Shown one piece after another: positions 33,949 to 44,834 of a DNA stretch of 64,000 nt. A program made the position numbers and the translations under genes. Source of the stretch: Pseudo-nitzschia pungens (taxonomy: Eukaryota > Bacillariophyta > Bacillariophyceae > Bacillariales > Bacillariaceae); contig CM074760.1 in the NCBI GenBank assembly GCA_037355855.1, positions 6,750,501 to 6,814,500 on the forward strand, written 5' to 3'. Position 1 is the stretch's first letter. Every line of letters begins with the position of its first letter. Below the pieces are notes generated by a model that was given only the letters and a program-made list of their open reading frames with translations, searched no databases and was not told the DNA's origin.

Positions 33949-35052
33949 TTTGTTGTTGCGTTGAGAGGGAGAACAAGAACAAGAACAAGAAAGAGCAATG
34001 GTCGCTTTTGCGGACCTGTTCGATACGGGGGAGTTGTGATTCTTCTATGTTTTGTCGAACTGATTCCGAAACAGTTCATCCAAAAAAAAAATTCGTCTTC
34101 GTCCTTCGTACGAGTAGCTTTAGGGGTAAGGTTACGGTAACTTATCCGTCGCACTGTTTTCAGTGTTTGGAACACTCGGTGGTTCTTTGCTCCATTTATT
34201 ACATTATCTCATATGTTTCATTGTTACAATACGCCCCTACGAAATATCATGAACGTATGTACCGTGAACCACGATGCACTTGGTTGCACTAAGTACTCAG
34301 ATTACTACCGTACAAACTGCAATTACTCTCTTTTATGAAATAAGTTATTACTACTTATTCTGGATAAGATCTACTGTAGATAGCATCAAATATGGGTTTC
34401 AGGTCCGAGTGAACAGTGCTGGGCAAGAAGCAGGACCCTGGGTTTGTGCAAGATGCAACACATCATACGACAAGTACTATCACCAGACTCCCTTCCCGAC
34501 TATGATCAGCAGTTGTTGGTTGTGATGAATTTGATCTATGCTTCTGGTAATGAAGAGGATGAGAATTTGAGTAACGATACAATTTGTGTAGATAATATGT
34601 GAAAATGAGGATGAGAAAAAGGACAAGGACCAGAATATATTTTTACCTGCATGAAACTTTTTGAATTTTTCAAAATTGTATGAATGAATATTTTTGTAGA
34701 ACCGGCTATTCCCTCTCGTCATCATCGACACAGCCTAAACAAGTCCATGGCCTTTCTTTCCCTATTATTATTACTATGATCACGACACAAAACACCGGCA
34801 CTTTTGGTTTCCGATCACCCCGAGCTCCTTTTTGATATCGCGACAATTGTGTCGCTTTAATCTTTTCCCACAATTTTAACATTGCTGCCCCGCCGTGCGA
34901 TTTGTGAACGTTTCTACAGATGTTGCTGGCTCGGGGTATGAATGCTTTCTGCCCTCATGACATGACGTGACGTGACATGGCATGACGTGACATGAAACGA
35001 CATCCCATCGCATCCCATCGCATCGCATCGCATCGCATCGCATCCCATCCCA
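33949..35052. other. 1.1-kb intergenic region
   Basis: Promoter side of SNF8 and 3' side of the SANT gene. Exact decamer GTAAGGTTAC at 34126-34135. A CATCG/CATCC microrepeat at about 34990-35055 abuts the SANT stop codon. No gene. Confidence 0.6.
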
Positions 35053-36126
35053 TCACTCTTCCTGTGGCACTTCTCGGAGCTCGTCGTACCGCCGGATCAC
35101 AAACCGCTTCGTCTGCGTGGACGTGCGGGTCCCAACGATGGCCGCGATCGCATCAAAGTCGTTCAGTCCGTGGATGGCGAGTCCCTTGGCGGCGAGCGCA
35201 AACTCCCGCTGGGACCATATGCCCGATCGCAGGGTCTCGCCGTCGTCACCGTCGGAACTCTCCTCGTCGGGGCCGTCGTCGTCCTGGTCGATGCGACGAA
35301 TGGCCTCCAGCAGGGCCTGCTTGTCGGTTTCGTTGCCGCACGGGTGCTTGCTGCTTTCCCGATCTATGTAGTCGTCGTTTCTCCGGAAAAAGCCCCTGGT
35401 CTGGTCGTAGTTGCGGTATTTCAGGAGCCGGGCCACCGCCTTGTAGTCCTTCCCGTACACGGCGACCCCTTTGACCACGACCTCGCGTTCATTCGTCGTC
35501 CAGGTCTTGCCCGAGGATCGGGGGATATATCTTCGGGACGTGCCTCGTGCGGGAGTGGTCAGAGACGCCGGAGCCGAGGCCGACGCCTCGGTCTCGCTGG
35601 TTGTGCTCTCGTCCTCGTCTTCTTCCTCGTCACCGGATTCTTCTCCGTCCGGGTTCTCGTCTTCGTCTTCGTTTTCTTCCTCGTCTTCGTCTTCATCCTC
35701 GTCTTCCGCCATTTCCTCACCGGTGGCAACCCCCGTGGCTTCTGTACCCCATGCCGCTGCATCGTTCAGCTTCTCCAGGACCCGCTCCAGCAACGATTCG
35801 ATCCGTTCGGCCCGGGCCTTGGCCAATCGCTCCCGTTCCTCGGCTCGCGCGTGGTGTTCCCGGGCTTTCGTCGTGTGCTCGCGAATGGCCTCCATCACCT
35901 TCTCGAGCGTGGGTGCCGTCGACGTGGACGTGGAAGTGGACGTTGGCGTTGCGGTTGCCGCCGTTTCGGGCTCCCCTTCGGTCTTCCGTCGCTTGGCAGC
36001 GGGCTGCTGCGGCGTCTCGTCGTCCTCTTGGGAGGCAGATGCTTTTGGTGGGGACGTGCCGCCCAACCAAGAGGACAAATAATAATTCCAACCCCCTTTC
36101 GAGGGGCTGGCAAACGGGGACGACAT
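35053..36126 (-). CDS. Double SANT/Myb-like nuclear protein
   Basis: Frame of 357 codons starting MSSPFASPSKGG. A nuclear-localisation-like AAKRRKTE is followed by a TSTSTST linker, a coiled coil (about 75-120), a long Asp/Glu run (about 140-172), and two SANT/Myb-type helix bundles. The first is TWTTNEREVVVKGVAVYGKD...VARLLKYRNYDQTRGFFRR. The second is IWSQREFALAAKGLAIHGLN...IAAIVGTRTSTQTKRFV. In SANT proteins such as CoREST, paired SANT domains join histone-modifying complexes; the spacing here suggests a similar chromatin role, but the subfamily is not resolved. No intron. Confidence 0.8.
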   Translation of the reverse strand: MSSPFASPSKGGWNYYLSSWLGGTSPPKASASQEDDETPQQPAAKRRKTEGEPETAATATPTSTSTSTSTAPTLEKVMEAIREHTTKAREHHARAEERERLAKARAERIESLLERVLEKLNDAAAWGTEATGVATGEEMAEDEDEDEDEEENEDEDENPDGEESGDEEEDEDESTTSETEASASAPASLTTPARGTSRRYIPRSSGKTWTTNEREVVVKGVAVYGKDYKAVARLLKYRNYDQTRGFFRRNDDYIDRESSKHPCGNETDKQALLEAIRRIDQDDDGPDEESSDGDDGETLRSGIWSQREFALAAKGLAIHGLNDFDAIAAIVGTRTSTQTKRFVIRRYDELREVPQEE

Positions 36127-36151
36127 GGTGGACGCCGTTGTGCCGTATCCG

Positions 36152-36182
<31 letters not shown>

Positions 36183-36809
36183 TACGACGCGATGTGTGAA
36201 GCGACGGCGGCGGCCGCTCGTTGCGATTGTGGAGTTGTCTGGTCTTTGACCCCTAGTGGCTTGCACTGGTTTGCTGTGAAGAGCATCCACGGTGACTTAT
36301 GGGGGTAAATTTACACGCTATCGAACCTCGTAGTCCTCGTACTTTTCAAGTGTTGAGTGTGGCATGGTATTTGTTGTGCGTTCACGTGAAATCGAAATCA
36401 GAGCGGTAGGCGCAATCCAAGGTGTCTACGGTAATCTTGTACATACTGGTGAACGATCATCGTACGGCAAGTGCACATCGGTGTGCCTCCTCACATTGTT
36501 TTCTGCCAACGAAGAGCTAAAAAGGCCTTCGGTTTTAGAATGGGAGAAAGGATAAGTAAGATCTTACGGGTACTGGTACGGTATCGGCAAAATGCAACTG
36601 TTGTTGCGCGCGCTTCGCGCCCGTGCAACTCCTACTACATAGTACGTATACATAGGTACGTTTCTAAGTACGCCTCATTTTTTAACGTATGGAACCCGTT
36701 TTTAATCCCTGAGAGTACAGTATAGGTTGCGTCTTAGACCCCCTTAAGATTGCCGGAACAGTAGTTTTTTTCTCCGTATATTAACACGGAGGTGCGCAAC
36801 CTTCGTTGC

Positions 36810-36876
36810 ATTATTAAAGACAGGACTCATTATCATTATTAAAGACAGGACTCATTATTTTAAAGACAGGACTCAT
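36810..36876 (+). repeat. Three tandem copies of a ~25-bp unit
   Basis: AAAGACAGGACTCAT recurs three times with ATTATT-type spacers. Confidence 0.8.
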
Positions 36877-37946
36877 GTCTATCGAAATTTCTGCAAGTCG
36901 ACTCTCCGAACGCTTCACAAAATCACCTGTAATCCACTGTTTGCTCACTATTTCACCAAAAAAGCATGCTAGTAGTAAGACAACTGTCTACACTTCCATA
37001 GTAGAGGAACCACAACATGATGGGCCAACTCATTACTATTTACTAACAATAGGACTACTACTAGTAATAGTATTACTACTACTAGTAGTACTATTAGTAG
37101 TACTAGTACTAGTACTGGAAACTACTACTAGTAGTAGTTTGATATTTGATCATCAGCAAGAGGTATAAATAAGACAACAGAAACAGCAATAACAGCAGCC
37201 CACGGAGTGCTGGCAAACAGTGAGTCTACAGGGGGATACTGTTCAAGCGCTATTGTAGACACTCAGATACCACAAGACACTCCCCTAGAGGTACAATAGT
37301 AGTATCAGTGGATAGAGAGGGCACAATAGGGTGCTGAATTTAAAGGGGCTCAGCTCAGCTCTGTATTTGTGACAGCATCTTTTTACCTTGTAGTATACTA
37401 GCTAGCTCTGTAGCATGGACACCATGATACCAATGGTGGTATGCATTTTCTTACTATTAGTAGTAGTGTTACTAGCAGCATTTCATGTATTTCTACTATA
37501 CTACTAGCTCCATGAGAACATCTAAACAAGCATAAGCTCTGGTATATCTAACAATGACATCTGGAGATGTATGCTGTCTATCAGGATAGTACTCTAGGTA
37601 GTATCAGTACTAGTACTAGTATCCTGGCAGCCTTGCACCAACACCCTGGTGTTTCACTAGTACTAGTACCAGTACTAGTACTGCTGTTTGTTTTGTTGGC
37701 TAGGCGAAGTACCCCTGTTGTTGCTGCTAAGGCATGTTTTTAGTTCAGGTTTATTGTTGTTACCCTTGTTGGTCTGCGGATCTGCTCTCCTTCAGAATGG
37801 CCGAAGTGATGTCAAGTAAAATCAGATAACATCTAAAGAAAAAATCGATGTCAAATTTTATCACGTGATTTTACACGGTGTTTTTAGTTTTCGACTTTGA
37901 AATATTTTTGTGATGCGGTCTTAGGCATCTCTCACACCCATCTGAC

Positions 37947-38062
37947 CCATGTAGGATTGTACGTGTTTCCCTGGTACTCATTCTTTTTGTAACCAAATGA
38001 GCTTTGCGCCAATTGGGTCCCTGTAGGATTTGTACATGTGTTCTGGTACTCATTCTTTTTAG
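37947..38062 (+). repeat. Two imperfect copies, 82-bp period, abutting the DIRS element
   Basis: Both copies contain GTAGGATT(T)GTAC and GGTACTCATTCTTTTT. They end 26 bases before the outer B repeat of the retroelement. Confidence 0.7.
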
Positions 38063-38087
38063 TTGCATATAGTTATCATACCAACAC

Positions 38088-38582
38088 GGGTTTACTATGT
38101 TCCAAGTGGCAGAGTGTCAGACGATCTTGGAGTGACTCAAAATAGATTTGTTAATTGGTGATAAGGGAATTAATGTTCCCAGTATGCGAAGGGGGTAGGG
38201 AATGACCCAGGGGCTTAGATAACTGACTTAACCCCATTTGAGGGTTAATTGGAATGTCCGTTTTCTGTTTCCAGAAGCATGCAAACTCTTCTGTCTTTCT
38301 GACTAGTGGTGCCGAATTCTCGACATGCAGTAGGCTCTTTCTGACCCTGGGTATGCAGATCACGAGTTGACTACCGACCGGATATCTTTTATTGGGGTGC
38401 TAACCTCAACAACAAGATAGAGTTTCATGGCGCATATTCTGCATATCCTATCCACTCTCTGCAGTCTCCAAGTTGCCAAGCTTGGAGACTCCAGAACCTT
38501 TTGGTAATCTGGGTGACTGATGACCCAGAGACAGGAAAGCAAAACACTGAAAGATTCGATAGAATCTTAGACAATAAGTCCC
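38088..38582 (-). repeat. Split direct repeat B, outer (3' terminal) copy
   Basis: 495 bp, offset 785 bp from the inner copy at 38873-39367, with no difference seen. It forms the right end in element orientation. Confidence 0.92.
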
Positions 38583-38598
38583 GGGATGGGTGGGTGGG

Positions 38599-38874
38599 TG
38601 AACGAAAATAGACTTAGCTGGCTGCAACCTGATCAGGGCGCGCTTTCCTGTCTATGGTTATTCTTTCACTGACTTAGTCACTCAAGGAAGGGGGAGAAGT
38701 CCAATACGCTTGGTCTTCAGTGAAGTTTATGAGCTCACTGCTTCCTAGGGCTCTGCTGCAGAGGAACTTGCTGCTGTTGTTGCTGCTGTGGCTTTGGCCC
38801 CGCCCGCGCAAGCGCGCTCGACTTACCTTCTCCCGTCTGTCCGTTGACACCCTTCGTAGCTGGCGCATGATTGG
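38599..38874 (-). repeat. Split direct repeat A, inner copy
   Basis: 276 bp, matching 46892-47167. It sits between the two B copies, separated from the outer B by 16 G-rich bases and overlapping the inner B by two. Confidence 0.92.
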
Positions 38875-39367
38875 GTTTACTATGTTCCAAGTGGCAGAGT
38901 GTCAGACGATCTTGGAGTGACTCAAAATAGATTTGTTAATTGGTGATAAGGGAATTAATGTTCCCAGTATGCGAAGGGGGTAGGGAATGACCCAGGGGCT
39001 TAGATAACTGACTTAACCCCATTTGAGGGTTAATTGGAATGTCCGTTTTCTGTTTCCAGAAGCATGCAAACTCTTCTGTCTTTCTGACTAGTGGTGCCGA
39101 ATTCTCGACATGCAGTAGGCTCTTTCTGACCCTGGGTATGCAGATCACGAGTTGACTACCGACCGGATATCTTTTATTGGGGTGCTAACCTCAACAACAA
39201 GATAGAGTTTCATGGCGCATATTCTGCATATCCTATCCACTCTCTGCAGTCTCCAAGTTGCCAAGCTTGGAGACTCCAGAACCTTTTGGTAATCTGGGTG
39301 ACTGATGACCCAGAGACAGGAAAGCAAAACACTGAAAGATTCGATAGAATCTTAGACAATAAGTCCC
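38873..39367 (-). repeat. Split direct repeat B, inner copy
   Basis: 495 bp, follows the coding region in element orientation and abuts the inner A, reproducing the circle junction. Confidence 0.92.
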
Positions 39368-39631
39368 CCCCCTCGAACACTTCATTTCCCGGAGACATGG
39401 AGATTCATTCACCTGTGTGGGCGTTAATCCGCCAGAAGATAAACGTTGAACCGACACTGATATCCATGTTGGGGACTGGATCGAAGCGCCTTACCCGTGA
39501 GCGCTTGGATCGACCTAGGGATTGTGATGGGCTCCCTGGATGCCCAGCAAGCGCTGAGCACTTGTCACGGGGGGAATGAGGCCTCCCCCCAGGCCTTTCG
39601 GTCTCGAGAGACCGCCGCGTCTTATCCGGTC

Positions 39632-41185
39632 TTAGATCAGGTGATGGGAGAACCGAACCAAGGTGGGGACTGATGCCTTCGCGTCTGAGTACCTTTCCAT
39701 CATAGACATACCGGGAAGGAGTCCATTGCTTCTACTGAATTTGCGCCATCGATTGTTAGCCTGGATGACGTTCTCTGGGATTCCTTGGTTCTGAGCTTCT
39801 GAGGTAGCTCCACGCCGGAGGGATCTGTATGTGCTGAATTTTCCTTCTAGCCTGGATCCTTCTCCAACGATAGTGGGGTGGGTACTTTGTAGACGACTTA
39901 GCAATGATAAAAAGATCGCGTCCATTTCACTTATGGAGGCTCTCCTTTTAGAGTCCCTTCCTAAGAACATGGGGCCCGAAGTCCTTCCTCGCCTTGTTCG
40001 AACCGTTAACAAGCGCTGAAACCACAGTTGAATTCTGACTCCTCCCTTTGTTATGGGGGAGAGGGGCTGTGTAAAGAACTTTAAGCCTCGCTCTCGCTTA
40101 AAGGAACCCGAGAGGATCAATGGGACGTGCTTCTTGTTCCCTGAGGCTTCAACTGCTTCCTTCCAATACTTAAGCATTCCCCCCAGGTCCACGCGATTAA
40201 TTTCTTCTCCTCTTAACCCTCCAAAGAATCCGGCAATAAGAATTCCTGCTGTGGTTGCACACTTATCGAGAGCTTCTATCTTCCCGAGGCTTCTGCTCCA
40301 ATCCCTCTCCAGTATCTGTAAACAACCTAACATAATCTCCTTTGTCACCGGAGCGTCCGGCAACCAGACGTCTCCCATTCTCCGGTGACACCCTATGGAG
40401 AAGCGTCTAAACCAGAGCTTATTGGTGTCTGACGAGGAGATGGTGAGGGAACTTCCTCCATCATTCATAAAAGAGGCTCCTGTTCCTTCGGGACAGGTGT
40501 GAACAAAATTGGAAAAGAAAGATCTAGTCTTCCGGAGCGTCTCAAACTGGATGTGCTTGGCATTCTTCCCGGAGTCTAACGATCTAACCAACATTCCACA
40601 CGCCACGTTGAGGCCCCAGGTGTCACTTTGTGGGAATGGACCCCTAGCCGGAAGGGCGCAGTGTCTCAACCCGAGCGTTTCCTGGTGGAGTAAGAAACGC
40701 CTGAATTCTCCTAAGTTCGAAGCAATTGTGGAGCGCTCTCTACTCCAGAAGCTATCGAGCGTGGCTCTTCTGATGCAAAGCGCCAGCAGGTCGTCGGTTT
40801 TCAGACCCCTGATGCGTCCTCTCCCCAGTAGATTGTAGAAGTGGCAGTTTTCACACTGAAACGGAGTGAGTAAGTGGTCTCCATCTCTGGCGCATCGAAA
40901 CCGATCTTTGTCTTCTGCTTCTATTAGGTGGTCATCCACCAAAGCATCGTCAAGTTGCTCCAGTGTTAGGACTGGAAATTTGTCATGCTTTCCTTGGTGG
41001 AAGCACTTGGCATGCCAGGCTCCCCAACAAATGTCATCGCCGTTCCGTCTGCAACCAAAATTTGCGCATACTATCCCTGAATGCTCCGGGATCGTTCCAT
41101 GACAGTGTTCGCATGTCTTCTTTCCACTTCTCCATCCATGAACACCTGCCCGTCTTCCAGGGTCTGTGGGACATTGGGGGTGCAA
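39632..41185 (-). CDS. DIRS element tyrosine recombinase with N-terminal zinc-binding region
   Basis: Frame of about 517 codons lying +1 relative to pol and overlapping its end; the first in-frame codons include no ATG, so expression by frameshift, reinitiation or splicing is likely. Residues about 25-75 are Cys/His-rich (CEHCH, CANFGC, CWGAWHAKCFH), a probable zinc-binding module. A core-binding helix bundle follows, then the catalytic domain. Box I arginine is in GGLRGEEINRVDL, the second arginine is in YRSLRRGATSEAQ, NRW gives the box II aromatic, and the nucleophile is in MMERYSDAK. The usual His of HxxR is replaced. The enzyme would integrate the circular cDNA without duplicating the target. 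Confidence 0.85.
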   Translation of the reverse strand: MHPQCPTDPGRRAGVHGWRSGKKTCEHCHGTIPEHSGIVCANFGCRRNGDDICWGAWHAKCFHQGKHDKFPVLTLEQLDDALVDDHLIEAEDKDRFRCARDGDHLLTPFQCENCHFYNLLGRGRIRGLKTDDLLALCIRRATLDSFWSRERSTIASNLGEFRRFLLHQETLGLRHCALPARGPFPQSDTWGLNVACGMLVRSLDSGKNAKHIQFETLRKTRSFFSNFVHTCPEGTGASFMNDGGSSLTISSSDTNKLWFRRFSIGCHRRMGDVWLPDAPVTKEIMLGCLQILERDWSRSLGKIEALDKCATTAGILIAGFFGGLRGEEINRVDLGGMLKYWKEAVEASGNKKHVPLILSGSFKRERGLKFFTQPLSPITKGGVRIQLWFQRLLTVRTRRGRTSGPMFLGRDSKRRASISEMDAIFLSLLSRLQSTHPTIVGEGSRLEGKFSTYRSLRRGATSEAQNQGIPENVIQANNRWRKFSRSNGLLPGMSMMERYSDAKASVPTLVRFSHHLI

Positions 41186-44100
41186 TTAAAGAAACTGTTA
41201 GTGGTTCGAACATGTTTTTAGGCCATAGTTTACATCCGTTTGCTAACGATAGGTGCGCGTCGGCGATTTTCAACAGCTGCTTTCTCCAAACACCTGTCAT
41301 AATAGATGGGCACACGAACATATGCCTTGTCCCTGGGAAAACATGACACACTTCGCACAACTGTTCAACTGCAACTTTGGCGATAACCGGGGGAGGGGCC
41401 CATATCCAGCACCCAGAAGGATCAGTGAAGACCGTATGGAACCAGTCCTCCACACTGGCAAAACGCCAGAGGTTCCCTTCCACCTTGGGCCCCCAACCAG
41501 CGATTACATTCTTAAACTCAGGAAGGCGTTCAAAAGCATTCTCATGTAACGGGAGAAACTTGAGGAATTTCTCCCCGGCCATGACCCCAGAAGTGAAGTC
41601 TCCTCGAGAGAGTCCATCACTTCCCTGCCATATCATCCTTTCTCCTGAGATCCAAACAAATCGCACTATGATGTCCCCGTTCATTTCGAGCTCTCGAAGA
41701 TGAAGCACTAACTCGTGGAGGAGCTCGGATTTGGCGGAGCCCTTGTACATGGTGCTTTCGGCCACCGCATTATCTGTGAAGACAAAAACTTCTGAGCCTT
41801 TTGGGATGAGGCCCTCGTCTACCATCCGTTGAATACGCCGTACCAAGTTGGCAGACTCTCTAAAGTTTGAGGATCTCTTCTTTGATACTTCCTTGGACCA
41901 CACTCCATATTCTGCCTTGACCCCGTAGTCTCCGGCTTTCCAGCTTGACGACCCGAAACCGGTCCCTGAGGCGTCTCCTACGACATAGGTGGCGTCCTTA
42001 TGCGTGGGTCTGACCGGAAGCTTCGGGGGCTTGTCGAACGCAGTTAATCGAAGAAGGGCACGCATATCACCGGACAACCGGGGCACAGGTTTTACCCAAG
42101 TCGGAGGTTCTCCTCTCCCTCCAACCTTTGCCGGGGACTGCCTGGACTTAGGCAAAGTCCAGCCGCTCTCATCTCTGTTCTCCCTCCACGAGTTCATCGT
42201 TAAATAGATTCCCTTTAGGTAAGGAATCAGAGATGTGTAGGTCATGGATACGTAAACCAGAAACCCCACAAAGGACTCCGTGGTCTTAAAATGAATGAGC
42301 CCCTCTGGCCGCGGTCCACTAGATTCCATTCGATCGTTTAACTCGCCAAAAGAGTCCGGTGTGAACCGATCAGATAGTCCAATTTGGTGAGCAATCCAAC
42401 GGACACGGAGCCGGACCTTCTCCCAACGTTCCTGGGTGACCCCTTTACATACGCGGCCTTCGTCACTTGTCACTGTGGCCCCGGCCCAAGCACCGGGCCT
42501 TTGACTGGGCATTCTTCTTTTTCGTGCGGCATCTTGAAGTCCTAAATAACTCAGGCCCTTTCCCATTTTGCTGCTGCACTCCCAAGCAGTGTCCTCTGTT
42601 GGAGCCACAATTCTAACGTCATCGACGTATTGAATAACTTCAGCGGCGTTTGCGCCGTCTTTCCGCAGTTTCTGGATCCAAGGCTTAGATGCGTCGTAGG
42701 TGGATGTCCCGGGTAAATTTGTCACCACTTTATCCCATTGAAAGGGATTGTCTGGGTCCTTGGGACTTCCCAGGATAATTCGCTTCGCCCGAAGGGATCC
42801 TTGCACTGAGTTATACGGGGACGTTTTAAGGCCCATGGCGTTTCTTGTCCACTCTCCCGCGACCACTTCTTTTCCCTCTTCCAAGAACTCAGGAAAGACT
42901 TGAGTAAGATCCACACCGCAGTACTTCCGAAGGTCGGGGTGCAAGGGGAAGTTTAGGAATTGTTCGCCGTAGTCATTGTCTGCTAACCAAGCCCCGGCCA
43001 CGATCCACCTAACCATGCTGTCCACAGTGGGGAGAGCAAACCATGGCCCGTAGAGGGCTTCGTTGAGGCCTGACTTGGATCCATCGTAGACCATCCTGAT
43101 ATCTGTGTCTCCTTTAGGCACGTGGAACATGAACATCATGGCCTCCACCAGTTCTAGGTCCACCAAGTCAATGTAACCCTTTTGAATTACATTGTCCAAT
43201 TTGGCTTTAACCATGTCTCTAGTTTCTGGAGAATCATAAGGGGGTTGCCTGTCTTGATTCTGCGGGGGGTCTTGGTCGAACATGGGTGCAAGTCCGATTC
43301 GCACCGTCTCTTGGTAGTCCTCAGGCCACCTCCAGAAGAAGATGGCCGAGCCATTGTCCCATGCCCACCAAGAAACTTCCTCTGCTTTCTTCAACGCCTT
43401 GGTCCCATCCCTCCAAATCTTGTCCGCTTGTTCGCGGTGCCTTCCGACTTCCTCAAACCATTGCTCAAAGCTTCTCTTGACGCGGTTTTTCCAATACTGG
43501 AGGCTTCCCTTGCGGATACGTCGTAGAGCCCACTTAATTCTAAAGGCCAGTGTGCCATCGTCGAAATTCCAATTGAATTTGTCCACTAAACCTCGGATTA
43601 TGCGCGAGTCCCATAGGTGGACCGGTACAGCAGCATTATCAGCCTTGGTAGCTTTATCCGTGGCCGCGCCTGCCTCCCTGGAGTTGCCGTTGGAGCGTTG
43701 GGTCCCTTCCCGCTCTGCGTTCATTCCCGCTTCGATTAGCTGTAACGGTTGAATTTCCTTCTCATTAAGCTCCCGCGTGACTGCAGCTTCGTAGGTGAGT
43801 TGTGCCTTTGGGGGGAGGGATACGGCTCTGGCTCTCTTGGTTATCTGCCCGCAGAGCTCGCCCGCTGCTCTCTTCTGGCCGTTGGGCGCTTCCTGGGGCG
43901 TTAGGAACCAAAGGGCCCCCACGTACGCCTTTCCCGGGATGTCCGAGGCATATATGGATTCAATCTCTTCGTCGCTTAGAAGGCTCGCCCGGCTCCCGGG
44001 TATGTCCAGGACGTTGGCCCTCTCTTTAGCGGAGAGCCCCCGGGTCACCCACACATCCTTAAGGAAAAGATGAGGGACTGTAACGTTCTGAAAACGCTTT

Positions 44101-44834
44101 CTCCACCGAAGTAGCCCCGTATATGAGTTGGGTGCCCCATCTGGTGGCGCCGCCACGCGCTTCCCGTCCATGTCTCTGCATGATATTACGTGTGCAAGCG
44201 AGGCTGAGAGTGCAGGTGGCTGCTTGAAGGAGACACACGCCTCCCCATTGGGGCAGGCCCATTCAAAGATAAATCGCCCGTCTGTTACGCCCCCCGAGTC
44301 TCTATGGGTTATGGTGACTGACCCTGGGCGCCAGCCGTCCGGGATCGAGTATATAGGCATTAGCTTTCTTCTCTTTCGCCGCCCGGCTTCTCCTCCAGTC
44401 CCGCGCACACTCTGGTGGGCTTTCGGCGCCTTGATTATCAAACGAGTGACCGTTGACTCCCACACACTGGGCGGCACCATTTCCCATCCTCCCTGGACCA
44501 GTAGAATATCTACCTCGGGCAAAGGCGCTGGCAGACTGTCGGGGTGGAAGACCGTTGGATCCCCTGGGAGTCGGGCAGGGATGTCCGAAGGGCATATTAC
44601 CCACCTCGTGGTTCCCAGACTTCCAACGTACCAGGCCCACGTGATTGGTGGGCCCCCCACAATACCAAGAAGTGTGCTTCCTTTGTTAACGACCACAGCC
44701 CCCTGTCCAGAAATCAATGACTCCAAGTTGAGAGGTTCCCGGGCATTACTTGGGGTTCCTCCGGTGCTCCGTGGAGCTTTCTTCCGTAAATGGGGTACCT
44801 CCCTTGTGACTGAAGCGCGGTCCTGCGCTGTTAG
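41034..44834 (-). CDS. DIRS element Pol: reverse transcriptase and RNase H
   Basis: Open in the same frame as gag from the codon after its TGA, with no ATG for at least 37 codons, so UGA readthrough (AGC UGA CUA ACA) is the simplest way to express it. About 1266 codons. An N-terminal region of about 450 residues is not recognised. The RT palm follows: MVYDGSKSGLNEALYGPW, RNAMGLKTSPYNSVQ and the catalytic box QYVDDVRIV (about 42610-42630). RNase H-like sequence has VGDASGTGFGSSSW, SNFRESANLVRRI and VFTDNAVAESTMYKG, with the DxS and late Asp typical of DIRS/Ngaro RNase H, then a tail with CEVCHVFPGTRHMFVC. The 3' end overlaps the recombinase frame by about 150 bases. Confidence 0.88.
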   Translation of the reverse strand, partial: LTAQDRASVTREVPHLRKKAPRSTGGTPSNAREPLNLESLISGQGAVVVNKGSTLLGIVGGPPITWAWYVGSLGTTRWVICPSDIPARLPGDPTVFHPDSLPAPLPEVDILLVQGGWEMVPPSVWESTVTRLIIKAPKAHQSVRGTGGEAGRRKRRKLMPIYSIPDGWRPGSVTITHRDSGGVTDGRFIFEWACPNGEACVSFKQPPALSASLAHVISCRDMDGKRVAAPPDGAPNSYTGLLRWRKRFQNVTVPHLFLKDVWVTRGLSAKERANVLDIPGSRASLLSDEEIESIYASDIPGKAYVGALWFLTPQEAPNGQKRAAGELCGQITKRARAVSLPPKAQLTYEAAVTRELNEKEIQPLQLIEAGMNAEREGTQRSNGNSREAGAATDKATKADNAAVPVHLWDSRIIRGLVDKFNWNFDDGTLAFRIKWALRRIRKGSLQYWKNRVKRSFEQWFEEVGRHREQADKIWRDGTKALKKAEEVSWWAWDNGSAIFFWRWPEDYQETVRIGLAPMFDQDPPQNQDRQPPYDSPETRDMVKAKLDNVIQKGYIDLVDLELVEAMMFMFHVPKGDTDIRMVYDGSKSGLNEALYGPWFALPTVDSMVRWIVAGAWLADNDYGEQFLNFPLHPDLRKYCGVDLTQVFPEFLEEGKEVVAGEWTRNAMGLKTSPYNSVQGSLRAKRIILGSPKDPDNPFQWDKVVTNLPGTSTYDASKPWIQKLRKDGANAAEVIQYVDDVRIVAPTEDTAWECSSKMGKGLSYLGLQDAARKRRMPSQRPGAWAGATVTSDEGRVCKGVTQERWEKVRLRVRWIAHQIGLSDRFTPDSFGELNDRMESSGPRPEGLIHFKTTESFVGFLVYVSMTYTSLIPYLKGIYLTMNSWRENRDESGWTLPKSRQSPAKVGGRGEPPTWVKPVPRLSGDMRALLRLTAFDKPPKLPVRPTHKDATYVVGDASGTGFGSSSWKAGDYGVKAEYGVWSKEVSKKRSSNFRESANLVRRIQRMVDEGLIPKGSEVFVFTDNAVAESTMYKGSAKSELLHELVLHLRELEMNGDIIVRFVWISGERMIWQGSDGLSRGDFTSGVMAGEKFLKFLPLHENAFERLPEFKNVIAGWGPKVEGNLWRFASVEDWFHTVFTDPSGCWIWAPPPVIAKVAVEQLCEVCHVFPGTRHMFVCPSIMTGVWRKQLLKIADAHLSLANGCKLWPKNMFEPLTVSLIAPPMSHRPWKTGRCSWMEKWKEDMRTLSWNDPGAFRDSMRKFWLQTERR

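Larger units (their letters stand above)
36127..38087. other. 1.96-kb repeat-rich intergenic region left of the DIRS element
   Basis: Holds (ATCA)n at 36154-36182, three tandem TTAAAGACAGGACTCAT units at about 36810-36876, an AGT/ACT tract at about 36960-37690 and an 82-bp-period duplication at 37947-38062. A GC-rich inverted repeat GCGCGCTTCGCGC sits near 36605. No gene. Confidence 0.65.

Noticed and set aside
35170..36249. 359-codon plus-strand frame
   Set aside because: Antisense shadow of the double SANT gene.
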